DNA from: an uncultured Lachnospiraceae bacterium
GTDB taxonomy: Bacteria > Bacillota > Clostridia > Lachnospirales > Lachnospiraceae
Reading direction: 5' to 3'
Assembly: GCA_934434905.1 (NCBI GenBank)
Contig: CAKSAI010000002.1
Location: forward strand, 1-35,860
DNA: 35,860 bases
This document shows, piece after piece, positions 8,080 to 16,320 of the stretch. The notes below the pieces were generated by a model. It saw only the letters and a list, made by a program, of their open reading frames with translations. It searched no databases and was not told where the DNA came from. Position 1 is the stretch's first letter. Each line of letters begins with the position of its first letter. The translations under genes were made by a program, and so were the position numbers.

Positions 8080-8177
8080 GGCTGTATCTTCCTTATATCT
8101 GCAATTTTGGTTCCCGTGTCAAAAGCCGGAATCCGCCGGCATGCCTACATATCGGCGGATAAATGCTCCAATAAGAA

Positions 8178-8207
8178 AGTATAACATACCAGCAGGAGTT
8201 CGCGCAA
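8178..8207 (-). promoter_or_regulatory. Promoter of the SNF2 gene
   Basis: On the minus strand TTGCGC (8207-8202), an 18-base spacer and TATACT (8183-8178) preceded by TG form an extended -10 promoter. It is about 100 bases before the SNF2 start, in the 157-base gap after the beta-helix lipoprotein gene. I see no clear terminator in that gap. Confidence 0.65.
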
Positions 8208-8236
8208 GTGCTCAAGGGAATAAATTATCCAACAGA

Positions 8237-10069
8237 TTATGGCCGTTCTCCCCTGCCGCCGGGACCTCCGTTCGTTCCGCCGGAACCCCCATTCGTTCCA
8301 CCGGGGCCTCCATTCATCCCGCCGGGGCCTCCGTTCATTCCGCCGGGGCCTCCGTTCATTCCGCCGGGATTCCCATTCATGCCGCCGCCCATTCCGCCGG
8401 AGCCGTAGATCAGACTGTCCATGGTAACCTCTGTGGATGAGTTTCCTGCGGACACGGTGTAGGTCGCTCCCTGTACGATTTCCGAACAACTGATAACCAC
8501 ACAGTCAAATGCTTTCGCTGCCTGGAAGGACAGAAGCTCATTTCCGTTGCTGTCTGTCAATGTGATGGTGCTGCCTGCGGACTGCGAGCCCGTGGAGACC
8601 AGCATAGACCCCTGGGTTGAAGATGTACCGAAGTTCTGAGCCATGCCGGAAGCTCCTGCCGCCACGAGAATTCCTCCGGTGATCACTGCATCCGAATCAT
8701 AATCCAGCGCTCCGTTGCCGTTGTCCGAAGGCCCGGAAACATAGATCTCTCCGCCATCCACGTACAACATTCCATTGGAATCGATCCCATCACCCGAAGC
8801 ATTGATATTCAACAAGCCTCCGGTGATACGGATCCAGCAATCCGAGGAGCCTCCAAATTCGCCGTTACCGCCAAAGCCACCGAATCCGCCAAAGCCGCTC
8901 TGATCATTTCCGCCTGCAGCGTTGAGACCGTCATCGCTGGAGACCAGCGTGATCTCGCCCCCGGATATCGTGATAGTCAGACCCTCGATACCCTCATAGC
9001 TTTTCGTAATATTGATGGTTCCTCCGGTAATCGCCAGTTGATCATCTGCGTGCATTCCATCGTCACCGGTAGCCATCTCGAAGGTTCCGCCATTTACCGT
9101 AAGGCTTCCATTGGAGTGGAGGGCATCGTCTGCAGAATCAATGTGAAAGCTGCCCGCATTAACCAGAAGCGCCGTACCTGCCTTAAGCCCCTTCGCTCCT
9201 GTCACAAATGTGAAGTTGCCGCCGTTCACCTGCAGATTACTGGCAGCGCTCACGCCATCGCCCTCTGCCGTAAACTGAAATGTTCCATTCAGAATATAGA
9301 CAAAGCCCAGCGTCGTATCATCGCTATTCTCCGCATGGATTCCATCCTTCCCCGCTGTGATGTCGAAGGTTCCCCCTGCGATTCGTACACTGTCCTTCCC
9401 GCTGAGTCCATGGCTGGCGGCAGTGATGGCATAAGTTCCGCTGGTTACCACCAGATCGTCCTTGGACACAACGCCATGTCCTGCCGGAGACTCGATGGTT
9501 AGGCTGCCTTGCCCGTTTAACGTCAGATCCTCCTTGGAGAAAATGACCGCATCGATGTTATTGTCGTCAATCGCTGTAAATGTACCGCCATTTTTCAAAG
9601 TGTTGGCGGAATCCGGTGCAAGGGTGAGAAACACCTTGTCGGCCTGGAGAATATAGATAGCCGCCGAAGACTCGCTCTCTATGGATACTCCATCCAGCAC
9701 CAGTTGAAGCTTATCTGTTTTCTCTGCATTCACAACGATCATACCCTTCAGTGTGCCGGAGAGGATATATGTGCCTTCCTCCGTGATGGTAACCGTGGAG
9801 CCGGATATCTCCACCGCACCGGAGCTGCACTCCGCCGTGCTGCCCTTTAATACGATGGCTGTGCTCTCGCTCTCGTCGTAGCCCACCTCGTAATCCCGGT
9901 TTGTAAACATATCCGCCGTATCCAGTAGCGTCGTCAGCTCTGCGGCATTGACATCGTCTGTCGATACCGTATTATTCTCAGAGGCATTATTTCCATCGGA
10001 TGTATTTCCCTTACATCCTCCCAGGACTAATATCAGAAGCATTAGGATTGCAATCATTCTTTTTCTCAT
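8237..10069 (-). CDS. Secreted beta-helix carbohydrate-binding lipoprotein (DUF4353/Cthe_2159-like)
   Basis: This 610-residue lipoprotein has a signal peptide ending in the lipobox LGGC near residue 19. The body consists of repeated short strands of the type GGTFxI, DGIHAE, GDGVSA and DDGLNAAGG, which are typical of parallel beta-helix proteins. This matches the carbohydrate-binding family typified by C. thermocellum Cthe_2159, which binds acidic or cellulosic polysaccharide. The C-terminus is a run of seven-residue GGMNGGP repeats encoded by 21-bp units. The start at 10069 follows GGAGG. Upstream on the same strand are DUF4956 and VTC genes, a grouping seen in other Firmicutes, often with a CotH gene that is missing here. 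No catalytic residues are evident. Confidence 0.85.
   Translation of the reverse strand: MRKRMIAILMLLILVLGGCKGNTSDGNNASENNTVSTDDVNAAELTTLLDTADMFTNRDYEVGYDESESTAIVLKGSTAECSSGAVEISGSTVTITEEGTYILSGTLKGMIVVNAEKTDKLQLVLDGVSIESESSAAIYILQADKVFLTLAPDSANTLKNGGTFTAIDDNNIDAVIFSKEDLTLNGQGSLTIESPAGHGVVSKDDLVVTSGTYAITAASHGLSGKDSVRIAGGTFDITAGKDGIHAENSDDTTLGFVYILNGTFQFTAEGDGVSAASNLQVNGGNFTFVTGAKGLKAGTALLVNAGSFHIDSADDALHSNGSLTVNGGTFEMATGDDGMHADDQLAITGGTINITKSYEGIEGLTITISGGEITLVSSDDGLNAAGGNDQSGFGGFGGFGGNGEFGGSSDCWIRITGGLLNINASGDGIDSNGMLYVDGGEIYVSGPSDNGNGALDYDSDAVITGGILVAAGASGMAQNFGTSSTQGSMLVSTGSQSAGSTITLTDSNGNELLSFQAAKAFDCVVISCSEIVQGATYTVSAGNSSTEVTMDSLIYGSGGMGGGMNGNPGGMNGGPGGMNGGPGGMNGGPGGTNGGSGGTNGGPGGRGERP
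8261..8386 (-). repeat. Six 21-bp tandem repeats coding GGxNGxP units
   Basis: Six in-frame 21-bp units encode, from the N-terminal side, GGMNGNP, three GGMNGGP, GGTNGGS and GGTNGGP, followed by a diverged GGRGERP at the end of the protein. Such arrays often vary in copy number between strains. Confidence 0.9.
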
Positions 10070-10137
10070 ATAAACCTCCAATCTGTCGGCCTTTCGACGA
10101 CATATGTAATAAACGCATCTTCCCACAGAATCCACGA

Positions 10138-10833
10138 TCAAAGCTCTGCCGTCGCTGTTTCCTGTCTGGATATCCCGATCTCCAGATTTCCGTTCCGGCA
10201 GCGAAGCTTGTCAATCAGTTCCTTTTCCTTCTTCGGATCACCCAGCGTCACGTTATAGGTCAGCCGGAACATACTGCCCATGTTGGTGGTCTTCACACTC
10301 ACCAGCTCATGCCCCTGCGTATACTCGGCAAAGAGATCCTCAAATACCTCCGTGTAGTCCAGATCCTCCGGGATGGTGATGCGAAGGGTCTTATAGCGTC
10401 CATCGTTGGTGCGTGCGCCGAAGTCCAGGCGGCTGTAGAGAACCAGCACCGCGCCCAGGATGATGGCAAAAAGGAAGGCAAATCCCAGATAGCCCATCCC
10501 GCAGATCAGGCCGGCACCCATGGCCAGAAACAGGCTTCCAATCTCCCTTGCCGTCCCCGGCACGGAGCGGAACCGCACCAGACTGAAAGCGCCTGCCACA
10601 GCGACACCGGTTCCAACGTTGCCATTAACCATCATGATCACCACACACACCACTGCCGGCAGCATAGCCAGCGTCACTACAAAGCTCCTGGTATAACGGG
10701 TGCGGTACATGTACGCAAAGGCCAGGATCAGGCCGATCACCAGCGCACACCCTACACAGATCAAAAAGTCGGATACCGCGATCACGCTGACCGTATCGGC
10801 ATCAAAAAGTCCTTGAAAAATTGTATTAAGCAT
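10138..10833 (-). CDS. DUF4956 membrane protein
   Basis: This 231-residue protein has four hydrophobic segments in about residues 15-140, with the family motif GAFSLVRFRSVPG (about 81-93). A soluble C-terminal domain (about 145-231) has beta-alpha character. DUF4956 genes are regularly found beside VTC-domain genes, and the pair may form a membrane system handling polyphosphate or another anionic polymer; the biochemical role is not known. The start at 10833 follows GGAGG and overlaps the end of the VTC gene by 8 bases, implying translational coupling. The beta-helix lipoprotein gene follows after 68 bases. Confidence 0.88.
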   Translation of the reverse strand: MLNTIFQGLFDADTVSVIAVSDFLICVGCALVIGLILAFAYMYRTRYTRSFVVTLAMLPAVVCVVIMMVNGNVGTGVAVAGAFSLVRFRSVPGTAREIGSLFLAMGAGLICGMGYLGFAFLFAIILGAVLVLYSRLDFGARTNDGRYKTLRITIPEDLDYTEVFEDLFAEYTQGHELVSVKTTNMGSMFRLTYNVTLGDPKKEKELIDKLRCRNGNLEIGISRQETATAEL

Positions 10834-11545
10834 ATTTTTTTCCTCCAATTGTTTTCTTATATATCTGCTCCTGGTACGCCATTCCATACTTGGAAAAGGA
10901 TGCTCGGTTGATGTGCTGCCTCGTAAGGAAATGTGTCATCCACAGAGGGATTCCCCCCGGCGTCTTGATCTCCATCAGTATCTGATCCTCCGAAAGCAGC
11001 GGTGCTCCAAAGATCTCTGTTCCCAGAGAGAGTTCCTCTCTGCGACACCGGATGTTCTCGTCAAAGGTCACCCGGAAGTCTCCGCCGTCAAGGGGATAGA
11101 AGGCTTCCCGCTCATAGCTTAAGAACACCGCCGGGTGCAGCGTCCCATAATAGCTTAAGAAATAATCGATCTCCTCCGCGATCTGTGTCTCACAGGGCCG
11201 CTTTGTCTTCCCGTCCAGCCATTCCTGCGCCTGCTGCAGCGGCAGTACCATCCGGCGCTTGTATACCACGGACTCATATTTCTTCTTCAACTCCACAAAT
11301 ACAGCATCTTCTGCATTCGCCTTTGCATAACTGCGGACCCGAAGCTTCTCCTTATACACCGGCTTATCCAGGGAGCGGCGGATCAGACGGTAGGTATCCG
11401 TATCATAATAGATATTCCGAATGGTGGAATGTCCGTACTGATCCAGCGCCATATAAGGCTTCATCGCTTCTACCAGCAGTTCCTTCTGCCGGCGTGTAAG
11501 CAGGTATTTCATCTCATACCGCTTGAAGATTGTCTGGTATCCCAT
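10826..11545 (-). CDS. VTC-domain protein, putative polyphosphate polymerase
   Basis: This 239-residue protein is a single VTC domain of the CYTH/triphosphate-tunnel fold. Its basic and acidic tunnel strands are visible: FKRYEMKYLL, IYYDTD, KLRVRSY, VFVELKKK, LSYEREAFY, VTFDENI and LMEIK. In eukaryotic VTC4 this fold makes polyphosphate from ATP; bacterial stand-alone copies are only predicted to do so. Unlike VTC4 it has no SPX domain or membrane helices, and the overlapping DUF4956 gene could supply the membrane part. The ribosome binding site is an AAGGGGG run. It is divergent from a response regulator gene, with 174 bases between. Confidence 0.88.
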   Translation of the reverse strand: MGYQTIFKRYEMKYLLTRRQKELLVEAMKPYMALDQYGHSTIRNIYYDTDTYRLIRRSLDKPVYKEKLRVRSYAKANAEDAVFVELKKKYESVVYKRRMVLPLQQAQEWLDGKTKRPCETQIAEEIDYFLSYYGTLHPAVFLSYEREAFYPLDGGDFRVTFDENIRCRREELSLGTEIFGAPLLSEDQILMEIKTPGGIPLWMTHFLTRQHINRASFSKYGMAYQEQIYKKTIGGKKYA

Positions 11546-11616
11546 AGCTTAAGGCCCCCTTTCTTTTTTCTAAAGCATACCATTCCAAACATAATTCAAC
11601 TTAAAAACATAAATTG

Positions 11617-11646
11617 TTCACATTTTTTGATAAAATATGGTATTAT
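11617..11646 (+). promoter_or_regulatory. Putative promoter of the two-component genes
   Basis: TTCACA (11617-11622), an 18-base spacer and TATTAT (11641-11646) lie in the AT-rich divergent region, 73 bases before the response regulator start. On the other strand TGGTATGCT (11582-11574) is a possible extended -10 for the VTC operon. Both are weak, which would suit regulator-dependent promoters. Confidence 0.5.
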
Positions 11647-11719
11647 GTGGATAAGCTATACGCAGTGCCAAACATGCGCTGCGGACGAAAACCCACACGA
11701 CACCGGGAGGAAACGCCGT

Positions 11720-12394
11720 ATGAGACTGCTGCTGGCAGAGGATGAAGCATCCTTATCAAAAGCCATTGTAACGATATTGGAAAAAAATAATTACTCCGTA
11801 GATGCCGTTTATAACGGCGAAGACGCTCTGGTCTATCTGGAATCCGATAATTATGACGGGGTGATCCTGGATATCATGATGCCGAAGCTGGATGGCTTCT
11901 CCGTGTTGAAGCGGCTGCGGGCCCAGGGCAACACGATCCCGGTTCTGATACTCACCGCCCGCTCTGAGGTGGATGATAAGGTGTTGGGCTTAGACAGCGG
12001 TGCCAACGACTATCTCACCAAGCCCTTCAGCACCAGAGAGCTTCTGGCACGGATCCGTGCCATGACGCGCAGCCAGACTGCCCATACCGATTCGCTGCTT
12101 AGCTTTGGCAATATCACGTTAGACCGGGCTTCCTTCGAGCTGGCGTCACCAAGCGGCAGCTTCCGGCTGGCCAACAAAGAATTCCAGATGATGGAGATCC
12201 TGATGTCAAACCCCCGCCACCTGATCTCAACAGAACGATTTTTAGAGAAGATCTGGGGCTATGACAGTGACGTGGAGATCAATGTCGTCTGGGTCTACAT
12301 CTCTTATCTGCGTAAAAAACTGACTGCGCTTCACGCCGACATACAGATCAAGGCCATGCGCAATGCGGGATATTCTCTGGAGGAAATGTCATGA
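11720..12394 (+). CDS. OmpR/PhoB-family response regulator
   Basis: This 224-residue protein has a receiver domain with acidic pocket E7/D8, phosphoacceptor D51 (ILDIMMPKLDG), T79 and K101 (LTKPF). A winged-helix DNA-binding domain (about 128-222) follows, ending with YISYLRKKL and RNAGYSLEE. The start at 11720 is set by GGGAGG 9 bases upstream; a longer frame back to 11429 overlaps the divergent VTC gene. Its stop overlaps the kinase start by 4 bases, so the two are coupled. The most likely target is the divergent VTC-DUF4956-lipoprotein operon, by position only. Confidence 0.95.
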   Translation: MRLLLAEDEASLSKAIVTILEKNNYSVDAVYNGEDALVYLESDNYDGVILDIMMPKLDGFSVLKRLRAQGNTIPVLILTARSEVDDKVLGLDSGANDYLTKPFSTRELLARIRAMTRSQTAHTDSLLSFGNITLDRASFELASPSGSFRLANKEFQMMEILMSNPRHLISTERFLEKIWGYDSDVEINVVWVYISYLRKKLTALHADIQIKAMRNAGYSLEEMS

Positions 12395-13614
12395 TACAAA
12401 AACTGAGATTTAAATTTGTAGCGCTGGCCATGGGGCTTCTGTTCCTGGTGTTGGCTGTGATCATGGGGATTGTCAACCTGTTGAATTACCGGGAGGTGGT
12501 TGCCAACGCCGATTCCATCCTGGCACTGTTGGCCGCGAACGGAGGCCACTTCCCGGATGCGCCGGGCATGGGCGGCAAACCTGCAGATCCGAATTTCTCC
12601 CCGGAGCTGCCCTACGAGTCCCGCTACTTTACCGTGCTCCTGGACAGCAGTGGGGATGTCTCCCTGACCGACACCGGCAAGATCAAGGCCATCGACACGG
12701 AAACGGCCATCGTATATGCACAGAAGGCCTGGAAGCTTGGGCGCGCCAGCGGCTTTAACGGCAACTACCGCTATGCCCTAAAAGCCCATGACAACGGCAG
12801 TATTGTGGTCTTTTTGGACTGCGGCCGGAGTCTGTCTTCTGCCCGCTCTTTTCTGTGGATCAGCCTGGGAATCTCTCTGGCCGGATTTTGCCTTGTGTTC
12901 TTCCTGCTGTACTTCCTCTCTGCCCGGATCGTAAAGCCTATTGCGGAGAGCTATGAGAAGCAGCGCCAGTTCATCACCGATGCCAGCCACGACCTGAAAA
13001 CCCCCATCACCATCATCGATGCGGACGCGTCCGTTCTAGAGATGGAAGTTGGCGAAAACGAATGGCTGACGGATATCCAGAAGCAGACAAAGCGCCTGAC
13101 TGACCTAACCAACAACCTTGTCTTTCTCTCTCGTATGGAGGAGAATGAGAATCATTTCCAGATGATCGAATTTCCGCTGTCAGATGTTATCGTGGAAACT
13201 GCACAATCCTACGAAGCACTGGCACACGCGCAGGGAAAGACCTTCACACTCCAGGTGGAGCCACTGATCTCCTTCTGCGGAGACGAGAAAGCGTTCCGGC
13301 AGCTAACCGCTCTCCTTCTGGACAATGCCTTGAAGTACTCCGACGAGAACGGCACCATCTTACTGGCATTGAAAAAGGCGGACCGTTCTGTCCGCCTTTC
13401 CGTATATAATACCTGTGCGCCCATCCCGCAGGAGGACTTAACGCACCTCTTTGACCGCTTCTACCGTACAGACAAATCCCGGAATTCCCAGACCGGAGGC
13501 CATGGGATCGGGTTGTCCGTGGCAAAAGCCATTATCACGGCCCACAAGGGCTCCATCTCGGCTGCATCCGCCGATGGACACTCACTGACGATCACAGCAA
13601 AGCTTGGTGTTTAA
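12391..13614 (+). CDS. Sensor histidine kinase
   Basis: This 407-residue membrane kinase has a membrane helix at about 9-32, an extracytoplasmic sensor of about 115 residues and a second helix at about 153-177. The DHp domain has phosphoacceptor H200 (SHDLKTP), and the ATPase domain has the N box at N312 (LLLDNALKYS) and G box HGIGLSVAK (371-379). The sensor begins with a Pro/Gly-rich stretch (GGHFPDAPGMGGKP), seen from memory in kinases beside VTC/CotH-type genes. Its ligand is unknown. It partners the upstream response regulator. The 56 bases to the convergent amidohydrolase gene hold no good terminator. Confidence 0.94.
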   Translation: MIQKLRFKFVALAMGLLFLVLAVIMGIVNLLNYREVVANADSILALLAANGGHFPDAPGMGGKPADPNFSPELPYESRYFTVLLDSSGDVSLTDTGKIKAIDTETAIVYAQKAWKLGRASGFNGNYRYALKAHDNGSIVVFLDCGRSLSSARSFLWISLGISLAGFCLVFFLLYFLSARIVKPIAESYEKQRQFITDASHDLKTPITIIDADASVLEMEVGENEWLTDIQKQTKRLTDLTNNLVFLSRMEENENHFQMIEFPLSDVIVETAQSYEALAHAQGKTFTLQVEPLISFCGDEKAFRQLTALLLDNALKYSDENGTILLALKKADRSVRLSVYNTCAPIPQEDLTHLFDRFYRTDKSRNSQTGGHGIGLSVAKAIITAHKGSISAASADGHSLTITAKLGV

Positions 13615-13670
13615 TACCTCACCTGCTGCCACGACCGCCCGGCAGGGCAGTGCGGGCAGCGTCCGGCCAT

Positions 13671-14837
13671 TCACGCCCGCCACGCAATCTTTCCGTCCAC
13701 CAGCACCAGCTCCACACTGGTATCGGAGATCAGCGGGTCGCCATTCGCGATAACCAGATCTGCATCCTTTCCTTCTTCCAGGCTTCCCACCCGGTCGGCA
13801 ATGCCGATATGCTTCGCCGCGGTAATGGTGATCGCCTGCAATGCCTTAAAGGCATCCATGCCGTTCTTCACTGCCATGCCGGCACACAATGGAAGATATT
13901 GCTGCTGGATCACAGGAGAATCCGTAATGATAGACACCGCACATCCGGCTCTATCCAGAATCCCCGGCGTCTCAAAGCTCTTGTTTTTCAGCTCGTATTT
14001 TCCCGCATGCCCAAAGGACGGGCCTACTGCCACCGGGAAGCCCTCCGCCGCCAGCTCTTCGGCGATCAGGGAACCGTCCGTGCAGTGATCGATGGTAAGA
14101 CCCACCCGATATTCCTTCGCTATACGGATCGCTGTGAAAATATCATCCGCCCGATGTGCGTGGGCCTTTAAGGGAATCTCTCCCTTAATCACCGGAATCA
14201 TGGCCTCCAGCTTCGGATCATAGGGCGGCCGCTTGGTAATATCCTCGCCTGCCAGCTCCTTCTTCTCCATATATTCCTTCGTTCTTTCCAGCATGATCCG
14301 CAGCTTGGAGGCAGTAGTCATTCTGGAATAATTGTCCTTTTCCTTGTAGCAACGCTTCGGATTCTCGCCGAACGCACACTTCATGGCTACGGCCTTCTTC
14401 ACCACCATATCGTCCACGCGCTTTCCTACCGTCTTAATGGCGGTAAAGGTTCCGCCCAGCACGTTGGAGCTGCCCGGGCCGGTGGCTACACAGGTAATGC
14501 CCGCCCGAAGCGCCATGGCGAAGGTGGAATCCTGGGGATTGATCCCGTCAATGGCAGAAAGCTGAGGCGTCAATGAATCGGTAGCCTCATTGTAGTCCTG
14601 ACCTTCAAATCCTACTGCATACCCATCCAGTCCCAGATGACAATGCGCCTCCACAAACCCCGGATACACATGCTTCCCAAAAGCCTCTATTATTCTCGCG
14701 TCATTGATATCCCTTCCCGCTAGCACCGGTGCAATCTTCCTGATCTTCCCTTGCGCCAGCAGGATATCCGCCTGGTATGCTTCCTCGTGAATCGCGTCGT
14801 GGATGATTCCCTGCTTGATAACGATCGTTTGCTCCAT
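13671..14837 (-). CDS. Metal-dependent amidohydrolase
   Basis: This 388-residue amidohydrolase-superfamily enzyme has the metal-binding HCH (H65, H67) after PGFVEA, H226/H228 (KAHAHRADD), H251 (TIDHCTDG) and catalytic D306 (IITDSP). It ends with the typical GSLEEGKDADLVIANGDPL barrel-to-sandwich junction. It resembles imidazolonepropionase-related and dipeptidase-like amidohydrolases, but the substrate cannot be told from sequence alone. I prefer ATG 14837, 8 bases after GGAGGAGG; a GTG at 14846 is too close to that site. A good promoter just upstream suggests it is transcribed apart from the glycan locus. No signal peptide is visible, so it is cytosolic. Confidence 0.9.
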   Translation of the reverse strand: MEQTIVIKQGIIHDAIHEEAYQADILLAQGKIRKIAPVLAGRDINDARIIEAFGKHVYPGFVEAHCHLGLDGYAVGFEGQDYNEATDSLTPQLSAIDGINPQDSTFAMALRAGITCVATGPGSSNVLGGTFTAIKTVGKRVDDMVVKKAVAMKCAFGENPKRCYKEKDNYSRMTTASKLRIMLERTKEYMEKKELAGEDITKRPPYDPKLEAMIPVIKGEIPLKAHAHRADDIFTAIRIAKEYRVGLTIDHCTDGSLIAEELAAEGFPVAVGPSFGHAGKYELKNKSFETPGILDRAGCAVSIITDSPVIQQQYLPLCAGMAVKNGMDAFKALQAITITAAKHIGIADRVGSLEEGKDADLVIANGDPLISDTSVELVLVDGKIAWRA

Positions 14838-14857
14838 TTGTTTCACCTCCTCCTTTA

Positions 14858-14886
14858 AGTATACACGTTATCTTCCGTATATGCAA
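14858..14886 (-). promoter_or_regulatory. Promoter of the amidohydrolase gene
   Basis: On the minus strand TTGCAT (14886-14881), a 17-base spacer and TATACT (14863-14858) form a near-consensus promoter. It is very close to the gene: the -10 ends 20 bases before the ATG, so the leader would be only about 12-14 bases and would begin within the ribosome binding site. Confidence 0.65.
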
Positions 14887-14923
14887 ATGGAACTTGCTCA
14901 TTTAGAGAACCGCAGGAAGTCTC

Positions 14924-16306
14924 CTACCCCAACCATATTCCCGCCATCGCCGGAATCGACCTTCCGGCTGCATCGGTGACATTGCAGTCCGGTGCCGCCC
15001 CACAGCCGTAGCCGAGGAAAAGTCCCTTTATTTGTTCACACGTAGCCGCAACTCTTAATACCACGCTGTCATCCATGACCTCCGCATGAAAAATTCTGTT
15101 GTTTTTGACCTTCAACGCTTCGTCGCTCACTGTAAATCCCATGGGACGCACATCCGCCTTAAGGCCACCATACACATTTTTGTATTTTACCGTTATGATC
15201 GCATTTCCGGTGTTTTTATCTGCTGTCATGTGGTAACTCGCATATTTGATTGGTGGCAGAAGCCCTGCCCGTTCACCGAAGGCCAGAAGATACATCGCCT
15301 CTGCTGCCTGCGTTCCCAAAACATCCTGGGAATCGGCAGACAGATGCACAATATCATCCAATTGCAAATGCACCGTAGGAACCGTAAGGATCTTATCCAC
15401 ATGCTCGTCCAATGTGCGCTGCGCCTCCCGCACTGCCGTAAAGCTCTCGCCTACAACATCGGGATCAAGCCCGTATAAACGGCAAAGCTGCATCTGTACG
15501 ATGGGTATCTGTGCGCCCACATCCTTGCGAATGGCTGAAAAAACATCCGCGGTGGCATTCGTGAAATACCCTGCAATATCCTTATTGCCGGACATACCTT
15601 CACTGCAGCCCTGGGACCAGAATAGCCCTGCCACACGGTTTCCCGTATCCTTCAACGACAAAAGCAGCGAACCATAGAGACTGTCGCCCGCCTCATCCCG
15701 CCTGTCCGGCGACCACTCCTCCAGTCTGGAACCGCCCTTCGCGCAGCAGACGATTCCCTGCGGGACGCCTGTCAGCTCATGCATTTTCCTTGCAAAGGCA
15801 ATACCGGGGCCAACACCCTTATACTGCCATTCCTTTCGCGCCTCTTCCGTATCCCGCCGATGAATATTATCCCTTGTCTCTGTAGGCAGGTGGGTCGGAT
15901 GGGCTGCCGCCTTCCACTTCCCGTCAAGGCAGTATGCACGTATCTCATCGCTGACTGGCTGTGTGTCGCCCGGGCGATACACACCGTTTCCCTCCATATT
16001 GGACTGCCCTGCAAGCAGCCAGACATCGCCCACATAGATATCCTTATAGATCATGCCGTCCAGCGACACACAGTACGGCCCGCCCACCGGAATACCGGTG
16101 ATGCAGACCGCATCCTCTGAAATTTCTATCACATTTGCGTCTAAGTCCGGGTGCTCTGTGCCATATTTACACCGAACCTCTGTACCATAGCTATTCCGGG
16201 CATCCGTGCCATAGCTACTCCGGGCATCGGAAATGCCATATACCATAATATTGCAACTGTTATCTGCTCCGCGCTGAAGTACTGCGCCATCCTTGATCCC
16301 AATCAT
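14924..16306 (-). CDS. Sialate O-acetylesterase-like SGNH esterase
   Basis: This 460-residue carbohydrate esterase has the SASA/SGNH block I AGQSNMEG with nucleophile S102, then FWSQGCSEG (229-237) and the C-terminal DDIVHLSAD with D318 and H321 as the likely Asp/His pair. Such enzymes remove O-acetyl groups from sialic acids or other sugars. There is no signal peptide, so it acts in the cytosol on imported oligosaccharide. The start at 16306 follows GAAGGGAG. The gene begins 14 bases after the GH110-like gene and is last in the glycan locus. Residues 27-50 are an odd insertion of three eight-residue repeats. Confidence 0.85.
   Translation of the reverse strand: MIGIKDGAVLQRGADNSCNIMVYGISDARSSYGTDARNSYGTEVRCKYGTEHPDLDANVIEISEDAVCITGIPVGGPYCVSLDGMIYKDIYVGDVWLLAGQSNMEGNGVYRPGDTQPVSDEIRAYCLDGKWKAAAHPTHLPTETRDNIHRRDTEEARKEWQYKGVGPGIAFARKMHELTGVPQGIVCCAKGGSRLEEWSPDRRDEAGDSLYGSLLLSLKDTGNRVAGLFWSQGCSEGMSGNKDIAGYFTNATADVFSAIRKDVGAQIPIVQMQLCRLYGLDPDVVGESFTAVREAQRTLDEHVDKILTVPTVHLQLDDIVHLSADSQDVLGTQAAEAMYLLAFGERAGLLPPIKYASYHMTADKNTGNAIITVKYKNVYGGLKADVRPMGFTVSDEALKVKNNRIFHAEVMDDSVVLRVAATCEQIKGLFLGYGCGAAPDCNVTDAAGRSIPAMAGIWLG
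16157..16228 (-). repeat. Three 24-bp tandem repeats inside the esterase gene
   Basis: In-frame units encode DARSSYGT, DARNSYGT and EVRCKYGT (residues 27-50). The first two are nearly identical at DNA level, pointing to recent slippage in a surface loop before the catalytic domain. Confidence 0.8.
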
Positions 16307-16320
16307 ATCGAAGGCTCCCT

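Noticed and set aside
13615..13670. GC-rich hairpin between the kinase and amidohydrolase genes as a terminator
   Set aside because: Only short imperfect pairing (GCTGCC with GGCAGC) is present and no T-run follows on either strand.
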